Shown piece after piece: positions 24,877 to 33,058 of a DNA stretch of 38,155 nt; positions within the stretch are counted from its first letter, which is position 1; the number at the start of each line of letters is the position of its first letter. Under the pieces are notes generated by a model. That model had not been told where the DNA came from, did no database searches, and worked only from the letters and a program-made list of their open reading frames with translations. Source of the DNA: JADJLQ01 sp034439915 (GTDB lineage Bacteria > Bacteroidota > Bacteroidia > Chitinophagales > Saprospiraceae); contig JAWXBI010000082.1 of assembly GCA_034439915.1 (NCBI GenBank), positions 1-38,155 of the forward strand, in the 5' to 3' direction. The position numbers and the translations under genes were made by a program.

Positions 24877-26721
24877 ATGTCAATGCGAGATGGTCCTCCG
24901 CCTGAAATGGAAAACACCCCCAGGAAAGGTTTTGTCGAAAGCCTGAGTGCGTTAAAATTACTTCCCCCGTTTTTTAAGATGATCTGGTTTACCTCGCCGG
25001 GGTTTACCAGTGCCAATATCATTTTGCGTTTGTTCAAGGCGGCTGTACCGGTGGGTCAGCTGTACGTTGGGAAGTTGATCATAGATGAAGTCATTCGGTG
25101 TATCAACAACAAAGACCTTACCTATGACCAGCTCTGGATATATATAGCCATTGAGTTTGGACTGGCCATCATTTCTGAAGTCTTGAACCGATTAATCAAT
25201 CTCACCGATTCCTTATTGGGGGACCTGTACAGCAATTCCAGTTCGGTGGAACTGATGAACAAAGCCGCTACGATTGACCTCAGCATGTATGAAAATGCTG
25301 ATTTTTATGACAAGCTGGAAAGGGCCCGGCGGCAAACCACCGGGAGGGTAGTACTGATGTCTATGGTCCTGAGTCAATTGCAGGATCTGATCACTATTGT
25401 TTTTTTAGCTGCCGGTCTTATTGCCTTCGAGCCCTGGTTGATCCTACTTCTGATTGTGGCGGTGATGCCCTCCTTTATCAGTGAGGCCTATTTTTCCAGG
25501 TTTAGTTATTCCCTGGTGCGCAGTTGGACCCCACAGCGGAGGGAACTCGACTACCTAAGATACATCGGTGCCAGTGTGGAGACCGCAAAAGAGATTAAAG
25601 TCTTTGGATTGGACCGATTTATTTCTGACCGTTTTGCCCGGATAGCCAAACAATATTATGAAGCCAACAAAGCATTGGCCATAAAAAGGACACTATGGGG
25701 TACCTTGCTACAGATTGGCAGTGTGACCGCGTATTATGGTGCGTATGTGCTCATAGTCATCCGGACTATTGCCGGGGCCTTGTCTATTGGTGATCTCACT
25801 TTTTTGTCAGGATCTTTTAACCGGCTTCAGAACCAATTGCAAAACCTGTTGACCACTTTTACCAGGATCACTGAATCTGCCATGTATCTGCAGGACTATT
25901 TCGAGTTTCTGTCAATCGAACCATTGATCAAAGACAGCCCTAAGGCTATACCGGCCCCGGGAGTAGTAAAACAAACTATTCGTTTTGAAGGAGTAGGGTT
26001 CAAATATCCGGGTACTGAAATCTGGGCTTTGAAAAACCTGAGTTTTGATATCCGTGCCGGTGAAAAACTAGCCCTTGTAGGAGAAAACGGAAGCGGCAAG
26101 ACTACGTTGGTAAAATTGATCGCCCGGATGTATGATCCTTCTGAAGGCACCATCTATCTTGATGGCACAGACATCAAACAATTTAGCCTTGATTCTTACC
26201 GGAATATGATCAGTGTGATCTTTCAGGATTATGTCCGATTCAATTTTAAGGCTGGGGAAAATATCGCTGTTGGAAAGATTGAAGAAATCACCAATAATGT
26301 ACAGATCACCGGGGCCGCATCGATGAGCCTGGCTGATCCGTTGATCCAGCAATTACCGGCTAAATACCAACAGATGCTGGGAAAACGATTTGCGGAAGGT
26401 GTAGACCTGAGTGGAGGTGAGTGGCAGAAAATTGCCCTGGCCCGGGCTTATATGAGGAATGCCGAAATCGTCATACTCGATGAACCGACAGCAGCCCTGG
26501 ATGCCAGGGCTGAATTTGAGGTGTTCAAACGATTTTCAGAGCTGGCCCAGGGGAAGACGGCGGTCATCATTTCTCACCGTTTCAGCACGGTAAGAATGGC
26601 AGACCGCATTCTCATTTTAAAAAAAGGGGAAATGCTCGAATTGGGCACCCACGAGGAATTATTGGAGAATAAAGGTCTTTACCATGAATTATTTACCCTT
26701 CAGGCTCAGGGATATCAATAA
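24877..26721 (+). CDS. ABC exporter (fused membrane and ATPase domains)
   Basis: A 614-residue half-transporter with an N-terminal six-helix membrane domain (about 40-350) and a C-terminal ATPase domain. The ATPase motifs are complete: Walker A LVGENGSGKTTLVKL (about 400), Q-loop VIFQDYVRF, signature LSGGEWQKIALARAY (about 511), Walker B IVILDEPTAALD (about 530) and the H-loop IISHRFSTV. It would dimerise and export a lipid, peptide or drug; the substrate is not predictable. An exact -7 match (TATATTTG, 24862-24869) lies just 7 bp before the ATG, which would give an almost leaderless mRNA, but no -33 box was found. The second ATG, at 24883, is an alternative. Confidence 0.9.
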   Translation: MSMRDGPPPEMENTPRKGFVESLSALKLLPPFFKMIWFTSPGFTSANIILRLFKAAVPVGQLYVGKLIIDEVIRCINNKDLTYDQLWIYIAIEFGLAIISEVLNRLINLTDSLLGDLYSNSSSVELMNKAATIDLSMYENADFYDKLERARRQTTGRVVLMSMVLSQLQDLITIVFLAAGLIAFEPWLILLLIVAVMPSFISEAYFSRFSYSLVRSWTPQRRELDYLRYIGASVETAKEIKVFGLDRFISDRFARIAKQYYEANKALAIKRTLWGTLLQIGSVTAYYGAYVLIVIRTIAGALSIGDLTFLSGSFNRLQNQLQNLLTTFTRITESAMYLQDYFEFLSIEPLIKDSPKAIPAPGVVKQTIRFEGVGFKYPGTEIWALKNLSFDIRAGEKLALVGENGSGKTTLVKLIARMYDPSEGTIYLDGTDIKQFSLDSYRNMISVIFQDYVRFNFKAGENIAVGKIEEITNNVQITGAASMSLADPLIQQLPAKYQQMLGKRFAEGVDLSGGEWQKIALARAYMRNAEIVILDEPTAALDARAEFEVFKRFSELAQGKTAVIISHRFSTVRMADRILILKKGEMLELGTHEELLENKGLYHELFTLQAQGYQ

Positions 26722-26824
26722 TTTTAACGGGCGGCATCCCGGCAAGTTTGTTTGTGGCTTTTACTCGATACTTTTCTTTCAAACCTTAATAACAAAACGT
26801 TAAAAAGACTATTTATTCCCCTGA

Positions 26825-26855
26825 TTTGCAGTTTGTTTTAAAAAGATTACTTTTG
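26825..26855 (+). promoter_or_regulatory. Consensus Bacteroidota promoter for ppiD
   Basis: TTTG at 26825-26828, a 19-nt spacer and TACTTTTG at 26848-26855, an exact match to both boxes. The start codon at 26931 would follow a leader of about 70 nt. Confidence 0.75.
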
Positions 26856-26930
26856 CATTCGCTTTTTCAAAAGCAGTGCATTAAACGTTGTAAATTATAC
26901 ATTTTATTACCAGTAAATAGTTGATCTAAA

Positions 26931-29045
26931 ATGGCTTTAATCAGTAAAATTCGCAAACATAGTTGGATTATAGTTGCTTCTCTGGCCCTTGCGTTGATTG
27001 GATTTCTAATAATGGATGTGGTGACCAACAATACTTTTGGTGGCCAGACCCGGTATTCCATAGGTAAAGTGGATGGGACCGTTATTGACTATAATGAGTT
27101 TTCCAGGACAGAACAAATACTTTATAACAACAGCGGTACTGACCCTTATTCCAGGAGAACGTATTTGTGGAATTATTTTGTCGAAAAAACCCTGATGGAA
27201 AAAGCATCCAATAAACTGGGCATAGGAATCAGCCCCACTGAACTGGAAGACCTGCAATTTGGCAACAACCTCAGTCCGATCATCACCCAGCGATTTATTA
27301 ATACCAATACCAGTCAGGTCGACCGGGATCAATTGAATCAGATCAAACAAGGCCTGGAAACCAATAGCCTGCGCCCTGATCTTCTGGCCTACTGGAATGA
27401 ACAAAAAAATGAAATTATAAAAGAACGTTTACAAGCCAAATATACCAGCCTGGTTTCAAAAGCGATTTATTCCCCGACCTGGATGGCTGAACAAAAAGCA
27501 CAGGAAGGATCAGAATTAATCGATTTTCAATTTATCAAACTTCCGTTTGATATGGTGACCGACAGCTTTTCGATATCGGATAAAGACATCGAACAATACA
27601 TTCAAAAGCACGTGACAACCTATAAATATCCCGAAGAGTCCCGAACACTTGAATATGTCAGTTTTCCGATCATTGCCACTGCAGAAGACAGCCTGACCAT
27701 TTACAACGAACTGGCTGCCCTGGTGGACAGTTTCAAAACCGCACAGAACGACTCCGTGTTTGTAAACATCAATGAAGGCAATCTTGACGCGGCATACTTT
27801 ACCAAAGCCCAGTTGAGCCCTGAATATGCCGAAGCCTTGTATAGTTTACCCAAAGGCGGCACGATGGGCCCTTATATCGATAATGGTTTTTACCAGGTCG
27901 CTAAAGTATCCAATAGAAAACGTATTCCCGATTCAGTCAATGTCAGGCACATCCTGAGGTCAGTTCAAACGATCGATCAAATGGCTTCTGCACAACAAAC
28001 CATTGACAGTTTGAAAAAAATATTAGAAGGAGGAAACGCCAAATTTGATTCCCTGGCAATTCGATATTCCCAGGATGCAGGATCCGGTTTTATCGGAGGT
28101 GAATTGGGTATGACTGCTCACGATGCCATGGTAAAACCTTTCAATGATGTCATTTTCTTTCAGGCGGAAATAGGGAAATATTATTCACTGGTTACTCAAT
28201 TTGGCATCCATCTTATTGAAGTAACCAAACAAGTATATAATAAAGATGTTACCGACCGGGCACAAATAGCCTATTTAACCAGACCTATAATACCCTCTCA
28301 GGAAACCCAGGACCGGGTGGAAGATGAAGTCACCACCATCAACAACACCAACCGGACCCTGAATGATTTGAAAAAAGGGTTGTCCACCCGAACCGATCTG
28401 ACTTTTGAAAACACTGGAGGAGTGAGGAGAAACGATGCTTCTGCAGGCACTCTTCCTTCCGGCGAAAGCACCCGCAGCATGATCCGATGGGGTTTTGACA
28501 AAAAGACCAGGGTTGGAGATGTTTCTCCTGAAATCTTTTATTATGAAGACGCCGTTAATTTTTATACCAATCAGATCATCCTCGCAGGTCTGAAATCCAT
28601 ACAACCCAAAGGTTTGGCCAAAGCAGAAGTTGTACGCGACGATGTCACCCTGATCCTCACCAATAAAAAGAAAGCAGATAAACTTGTCGACGAAATCGGC
28701 ACTACCGCAGATATTTATAGCCTGGCTACTAAATACAATATCAAGGTTGATTCTGCCACGGGAGTAAATTTCAGCACCAGTTTTCTGCAACAAATGGGCA
28801 ACGAGCCTAAAGTGATAGCGGCTGCTTTCAGTACTGACCAGAATGCCACCTCAAAACCGATTGTGGGTAATGGAGGCATCTACCTGGTCAAGACCATTAA
28901 AAGAATTCCTTCTATTGGAGAAGCCGATATCCCTTTCTACAGAGAACAAGCATCCTCTGTTTCTAAAAATAATGTAATCTCCTTCCTAATGGAATCCTTG
29001 AAGAAAAATGCCAAAATCAAGGATAACCGCTTTACATTCTTTTAG
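26931..29045 (+). CDS. PpiD/SurA-like periplasmic peptidyl-prolyl isomerase
   Basis: A 704-residue membrane-anchored folding factor for proteins crossing the inner membrane. It starts MALISKIRKHSWIIVASLAL with one N-terminal helix (about 12-29), as in PpiD. A SurA-N-like chaperone region (about 35-230) follows, then a parvulin-type PPIase domain (about 335-440) with VNVRHILRS, FDSLAIRYSQD, GGELGM and GIHLIEVTKQ. The rest (to 704) is a second, more diverged region. It is preceded by a perfect promoter and appears to be transcribed alone. The stop at 29045 faces the VOC gene across 293 bp in which nothing else was recognised. Confidence 0.88.
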   Translation: MALISKIRKHSWIIVASLALALIGFLIMDVVTNNTFGGQTRYSIGKVDGTVIDYNEFSRTEQILYNNSGTDPYSRRTYLWNYFVEKTLMEKASNKLGIGISPTELEDLQFGNNLSPIITQRFINTNTSQVDRDQLNQIKQGLETNSLRPDLLAYWNEQKNEIIKERLQAKYTSLVSKAIYSPTWMAEQKAQEGSELIDFQFIKLPFDMVTDSFSISDKDIEQYIQKHVTTYKYPEESRTLEYVSFPIIATAEDSLTIYNELAALVDSFKTAQNDSVFVNINEGNLDAAYFTKAQLSPEYAEALYSLPKGGTMGPYIDNGFYQVAKVSNRKRIPDSVNVRHILRSVQTIDQMASAQQTIDSLKKILEGGNAKFDSLAIRYSQDAGSGFIGGELGMTAHDAMVKPFNDVIFFQAEIGKYYSLVTQFGIHLIEVTKQVYNKDVTDRAQIAYLTRPIIPSQETQDRVEDEVTTINNTNRTLNDLKKGLSTRTDLTFENTGGVRRNDASAGTLPSGESTRSMIRWGFDKKTRVGDVSPEIFYYEDAVNFYTNQIILAGLKSIQPKGLAKAEVVRDDVTLILTNKKKADKLVDEIGTTADIYSLATKYNIKVDSATGVNFSTSFLQQMGNEPKVIAAAFSTDQNATSKPIVGNGGIYLVKTIKRIPSIGEADIPFYREQASSVSKNNVISFLMESLKKNAKIKDNRFTFF

Positions 29046-29338
29046 ACTGTCCAGGATACCGGTTGGTTTTTTGATAGAAGTCAGGGCAAAATCAATTCTA
29101 CTATTTTCTGATTTCCGCTTAAATGTATTTAATGCGCCCTGCATTTAATTGAATTTGAACTACCATTTTTCTGTGCTCTAGGCCAGGTCAATCAATAGTT
29201 GTCCCTTCGGGGTCATCAACTCCTGATCTATCATTCTTGTCGCCCTTTCTTTGTTGGGTTCACTTTATTTTTTCCAACCGGTCTCCATATCAAAGTACCA
29301 CCGAAACAGTCGGAACTCAGGTTTTTATTACAGTGCCA

Positions 29339-29704
29339 TCATTTATTAAATTCTCCAAAATGCCAGAGTATACCGCATGGGTCATGCAAAAAACATTCTC
29401 TGCCCCATTCATAATCACGTATTGGGGTTAATCTTACTTCCTCATATTTAGCAGGCAAGTCTAAAATCGATAGTTCCTTCCAATACCGGTCAACATCATC
29501 CACTTCAAGAAATATCATAGTATTGTCTATCCAATCTTTGACATAGGCGTTTTGCAGATAAAATCCTATGCCCTCCGTTTTGAAATAAGACATATCGGCT
29601 GTCAGTATACTTTCTTGAAAACCCAGATCCCGGTAAAAACTACGCGACAGTTCATAGTCTTTAGATCCGATGAATGGGCGAATGGAGATTGCGTTATGTT
29701 TCAT
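29339..29704 (-). CDS. VOC-superfamily (glyoxalase/bleomycin-resistance-like) protein
   Basis: A 121-residue single-module VOC protein of four beta-alpha-beta units. Visible motifs: IRPFIGSKDYELSRSFYRDL, FYLQNAYVKDW, IFLEVDDVDRYWKEL and the end HDPCGILWHFGEFNK. Metal ligands of glyoxalases can be matched loosely to H and E residues there, but the substrate is unknown. The ATG at 29704 (MKHNAIS) is taken; the frame extends to 29755 without better signals. It lies 52 bp downstream of the NmrA-like gene on the same strand and may be co-transcribed with it. Confidence 0.8.
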   Translation of the reverse strand: MKHNAISIRPFIGSKDYELSRSFYRDLGFQESILTADMSYFKTEGIGFYLQNAYVKDWIDNTMIFLEVDDVDRYWKELSILDLPAKYEEVRLTPIRDYEWGRECFLHDPCGILWHFGEFNK

Positions 29705-29756
29705 GGATTTTGTTTTATAGGTATTATCGTATGATTTCAGATTGGTAAACGGCACC

Positions 29757-30635
29757 CTAACTTGAAGCCGGGTTGCCTGGGTTAAAATTGACTTTTATCC
29801 ACTCCTTAAAACTGGTCAGGTTTGGATTTTCTTGCTTAAACGTTTCTAAATCCTTCATAAAAATCGCATTATTTTCATTCACCCATTTAAACATTTTATA
29901 GAGGTCCTTTCCCATTACCAGCCTTGCGATGACCAGCGGTAATTTTTGGTATTTTATTTCTTTACCCAATACTTCGGAAAAAATGCGAGCTACCTGTTGC
30001 ATATCCAATTGCTCAGCGCCAATGGTAAGTGTCTTTCCTAAATACCCTTGTTTGTCCAGAAAAATAGTTGCCCCAAAATCTCCAATATCCTTAGCGCTTA
30101 TGAATTGTTGTACCGCATCCATATTTACCGGAGAGGCCAACTTTCCTTTTAAAATCCTGCTCTTCACCTGAGGGATTAAAAAGTTTTCAAAGAGTGAATT
30201 GGGTCTGATAATAGTGTAAGGCAACCCGATTTGCCTGATGTAATTTTCAATTTTCAATTTACTCTCAAAGTGTGGAATACCGGTGTTCCAATCCGCGCCT
30301 GCCACAGAAGAATATAAAAAATGCCCAACCCCATATTCTTTGGCTAGATCTGCCAACTCCATCCCTTGTTTGATTTCCACGTCAGTCCCATTTATAAAAG
30401 TCTGAACACTGAAAATCCCATCCACTCCTTCAAGGTGATTCCGGAATGAACCTGCATTATTTAAATCCCCCTCTACTAATTCCACTTTTTGACTTACTAA
30501 ATTTTGTGCCCGGGATGACCCGGGCTTTCGGGTAAGTCCTTTAACCCTGAATCCTTTTTTAATTAAACTCGCAGCCACAGCACCACCCTGGTTGCCTGTC
30601 GCACCCGTAACAAAAATTATTTTTACAGTAGTCAT
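29757..30635 (-). CDS. NmrA-like NAD(P)-binding protein
   Basis: A 292-residue atypical short-chain dehydrogenase. The N-terminus has the dinucleotide motif FVTGATGNQGGAVAASLIKK, followed by the arginine-rich VKGLTRKPGS that binds NADP phosphate, VEGDLNN, and YSSVAGAD in place of the usual Tyr-Lys active site. NmrA and HSCARG types act as redox sensors; others are quinone reductases. The pair with the VOC gene downstream suggests a small detoxification unit, as inference. No promoter match was found upstream, and the 269 bp beyond hold no gene. Confidence 0.85.
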   Translation of the reverse strand: MTTVKIIFVTGATGNQGGAVAASLIKKGFRVKGLTRKPGSSRAQNLVSQKVELVEGDLNNAGSFRNHLEGVDGIFSVQTFINGTDVEIKQGMELADLAKEYGVGHFLYSSVAGADWNTGIPHFESKLKIENYIRQIGLPYTIIRPNSLFENFLIPQVKSRILKGKLASPVNMDAVQQFISAKDIGDFGATIFLDKQGYLGKTLTIGAEQLDMQQVARIFSEVLGKEIKYQKLPLVIARLVMGKDLYKMFKWVNENNAIFMKDLETFKQENPNLTSFKEWIKVNFNPGNPASS

Positions 30636-30904
30636 GATGAAAAGTTATAAAAGACAACGGATTTGTTCTATCAACGTGATAAATCTCCTCCCTATTCAGA
30701 ATCCTTTAATTTTATTTTAGATAACAAACACTGGAAGGCCGGGTGATCGTCTGGGCAGGTTATCATAGGATTAGTTGTAAAATATTTTTTTTTAAAAGCC
30801 AGGAAGGCTTAAATCCGGAAAACAGGAGATAACCATTATATTAAGGTCAAAACATATCTAAAAATCCTTCATTTATCATCGGCATTCTTTATTCGTAAAT
30901 CAAA

Positions 30905-32851
30905 TCATCCTCTCACATGAAACAAATGAAACGGCATCCCCGGATCCAATGCCACATAATTCCATTCCTGGGACCATATCCAACTGTTGCCGCTGATCAG
31001 ATCCTGTACAACAAATTGTTGACCCGGATGGACCCCGATGCGATGAAGCGGTGCCTGTAGATTGCCGGTCTGTCTTTCAAAAGGGTGCAGGTTGACCACA
31101 CATAGGATTTTATCTGTGCCTTCGTCATTCTGTTTATAATAAGCGATGAGGTGTTCATTTTGCACCGGGCAGTTTTCCCAATTGTTGGTTTCCTGCAGAG
31201 CCGGGTGGTTTTGACGTATGCGATTGAGCATGGTGATGATCATGGTGAGTGGGTTGCGCGCTTCCCAATCCCAATGATAGATCTCATATTTTTCTGAGCG
31301 GTAATACTCTTCCTTACCGGGCATAGCCTCATGGATCAGCATTTCATAAGCAGGGCCATATATGCCATAACTGCTACTCAGGGTGGCTGCCAGGAATATC
31401 CTCTGCATATATAAGGACTGGTTGCCGTTTTGCATAGGAAAGGTGTTGATGTCCGGGGTGTTCGGCCAAAAATTAGGCCTGAAAATTTCTGCTGTAGTCC
31501 CGGAGGTTAATTCATTCATATAATTGATCAGATCATATTTCGAATTTTTCCAGGAAAAATAGGTGTAGCTCTGCGTAAATCCGATTTTCCCTAAGTGGTA
31601 CATCAACGCCGACCGGGTAAAAGCTTCGGATAAGAAAATGATATCCGGATGAACTTTTTTGACTTCTGCGATCAACCATTCCCAGAATACAAAAGGTTTG
31701 GTGTGGGGATTGTCTACCCGGAAGATAGTCACCCCTTGTTTGATCCAGTATAGCGTGACATCCCGGATAGCTTCCCATAATGCCTTCCAGTCATCGGTTT
31801 CAAAATAGATGGGTAGTATATCCTGGTATTTTTTTGGTGGGTTTTCCGCATATTGCACCGTGCCATCGCTGCGCCATTTAAACCAGGTCGGATGATCCTT
31901 TACCCAGGGATGATCAGGGGCACATTGTAAGGCCAGATCCATGGCTATTTCAATATCCATTTCTTTGGCTGCTGCGATCAGCTCTTTAAAATCCTCTAAA
32001 GTGCCCAGTTCGGGGTGAATAGCATCATGCCCCCCGAGTTTACTTCCTATACCCCAGGGCGAGCCCACATCAGCCGGATTGGCTGTGGTAGCATTATTTT
32101 TCCCTTTGCGGTTGACTTCACCGATGGGATGAATAGGGGGAAAATACAATACGTCAAAACCCATTTCTTTAACCCTGGGAAGTATTTCCTGACAATCTTT
32201 AAACGTGCCATGTTTCCCGGTTTCTGGGGAGGCAGACCGGGGAAAAAATTCATACCAGGCACTGAATAAGGCCTTTTTCCGATCTACATAAACAAGGTAT
32301 TCTTTACTGTGGGAAAGGAATTTTTTCTCCGGACAGGTATATAGAATATGCTGTAATTCATTCGACAAAACTCCGGTCAGGGCCTCCTTATATTTGGTTT
32401 CATCCCGGATTAAAACGATTAATTTTTTTAAATAAGTGACGGTGGATTTATCCGATTTATACAGTTTCATGATGGATTCCAGGATAGGTATACCATCATT
32501 CAATTCGGTTTTAACAAACTGACCATCCTGCGCTTTTTTCAACAAACCCTCTCTCCAGCTGAGTCCATGATCGACCCACCCACAAACCCGGTAAACCCAC
32601 ATGCCCTGGCTCTCCACCTGGAATCGCCCACCCCAAAGGTCTTCGGCTTTACTCCAGATACGGTGCTCTTTCCACTCTTTTGAATCCAGGGGTTTAAATT
32701 GGATAGCTGCCTGGATTACCTCATGGCCGTCACAAATGATCCGCGCCTCCACATTGATCCATTGATCAACTACCCGTCGTATACTGTATTGACCACCATC
32801 CACTACCGGGGACAATACCGCCGCATAAACTCTGCTTTGACCGTTAATCAT
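30905..32851 (-). CDS. glgE: Alpha-1,4-glucan:maltose-1-phosphate maltosyltransferase GlgE
   Basis: Adds maltosyl units from maltose-1-phosphate to alpha-1,4-glucans (GH13_3, cytoplasmic). At 648 residues it has an N-terminal beta-sandwich (about 1-110), a helical insert (about 110-195) and a TIM barrel beginning AWYEFFPRSASPETGKHGTF. Catalytic positions: nucleophile D380 in TIFRVDNPHTKP and acid/base E409 in IIFLSEAFTR, both in the GlgE-specific wording. The usual partners treS, maltokinase (pep2/mak) or glgM are not in the window; glgB lies 27 kb away. The start at 32851 gives MINGQSRVYAAVLSPV. The gene stands alone on the minus strand. Confidence 0.95.
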   Translation of the reverse strand: MINGQSRVYAAVLSPVVDGGQYSIRRVVDQWINVEARIICDGHEVIQAAIQFKPLDSKEWKEHRIWSKAEDLWGGRFQVESQGMWVYRVCGWVDHGLSWREGLLKKAQDGQFVKTELNDGIPILESIMKLYKSDKSTVTYLKKLIVLIRDETKYKEALTGVLSNELQHILYTCPEKKFLSHSKEYLVYVDRKKALFSAWYEFFPRSASPETGKHGTFKDCQEILPRVKEMGFDVLYFPPIHPIGEVNRKGKNNATTANPADVGSPWGIGSKLGGHDAIHPELGTLEDFKELIAAAKEMDIEIAMDLALQCAPDHPWVKDHPTWFKWRSDGTVQYAENPPKKYQDILPIYFETDDWKALWEAIRDVTLYWIKQGVTIFRVDNPHTKPFVFWEWLIAEVKKVHPDIIFLSEAFTRSALMYHLGKIGFTQSYTYFSWKNSKYDLINYMNELTSGTTAEIFRPNFWPNTPDINTFPMQNGNQSLYMQRIFLAATLSSSYGIYGPAYEMLIHEAMPGKEEYYRSEKYEIYHWDWEARNPLTMIITMLNRIRQNHPALQETNNWENCPVQNEHLIAYYKQNDEGTDKILCVVNLHPFERQTGNLQAPLHRIGVHPGQQFVVQDLISGNSWIWSQEWNYVALDPGMPFHLFHVRG

Positions 32852-32959
32852 AGTGTTTGAGTTGAATTTTTGCGAAAATAGGGAGAATTCATTGGTTTCT
32901 CCGAATGCAATACCTTACAACAAATCCAACAAAAGAAATCACAAACAGAGATAATCTTC

Positions 32960-32967
32960 TAATTTTG
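32960..32967 (+). promoter_or_regulatory. Candidate -7 element upstream of the TonB receptor
   Basis: TAATTTTG matches TAnnTTTG exactly, 91 bp before the ATG at 33059. No TTTG is at -33, so support is partial. Confidence 0.3.
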
Positions 32968-33058
32968 ATCGGGGCTTATCTTTACGTTTATAAACCTGCG
33001 ATGAACCGTTTATCTCCCAGGGCTAAAATGAATTAATCTGAATCTATTATTTTCCAAA

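Noticed and set aside
28275..28793. 172-codon open frame on the minus strand within ppiD
   Set aside because: It lies wholly inside a well-supported gene and has no recognisable motif, so it is treated as an overlap artefact.
29046..29338. Small gene between ppiD and the VOC gene
   Set aside because: Short plus-strand frames run into the antisense of the VOC gene and show no coding pattern.
30796..30810. Hairpin AAGCC-AGGAA-GGCTT as a glgE terminator
   Set aside because: The stem is only 5 bp, and the strand carrying the glgE transcript has no proper U-tract after it (TT then a run of A).
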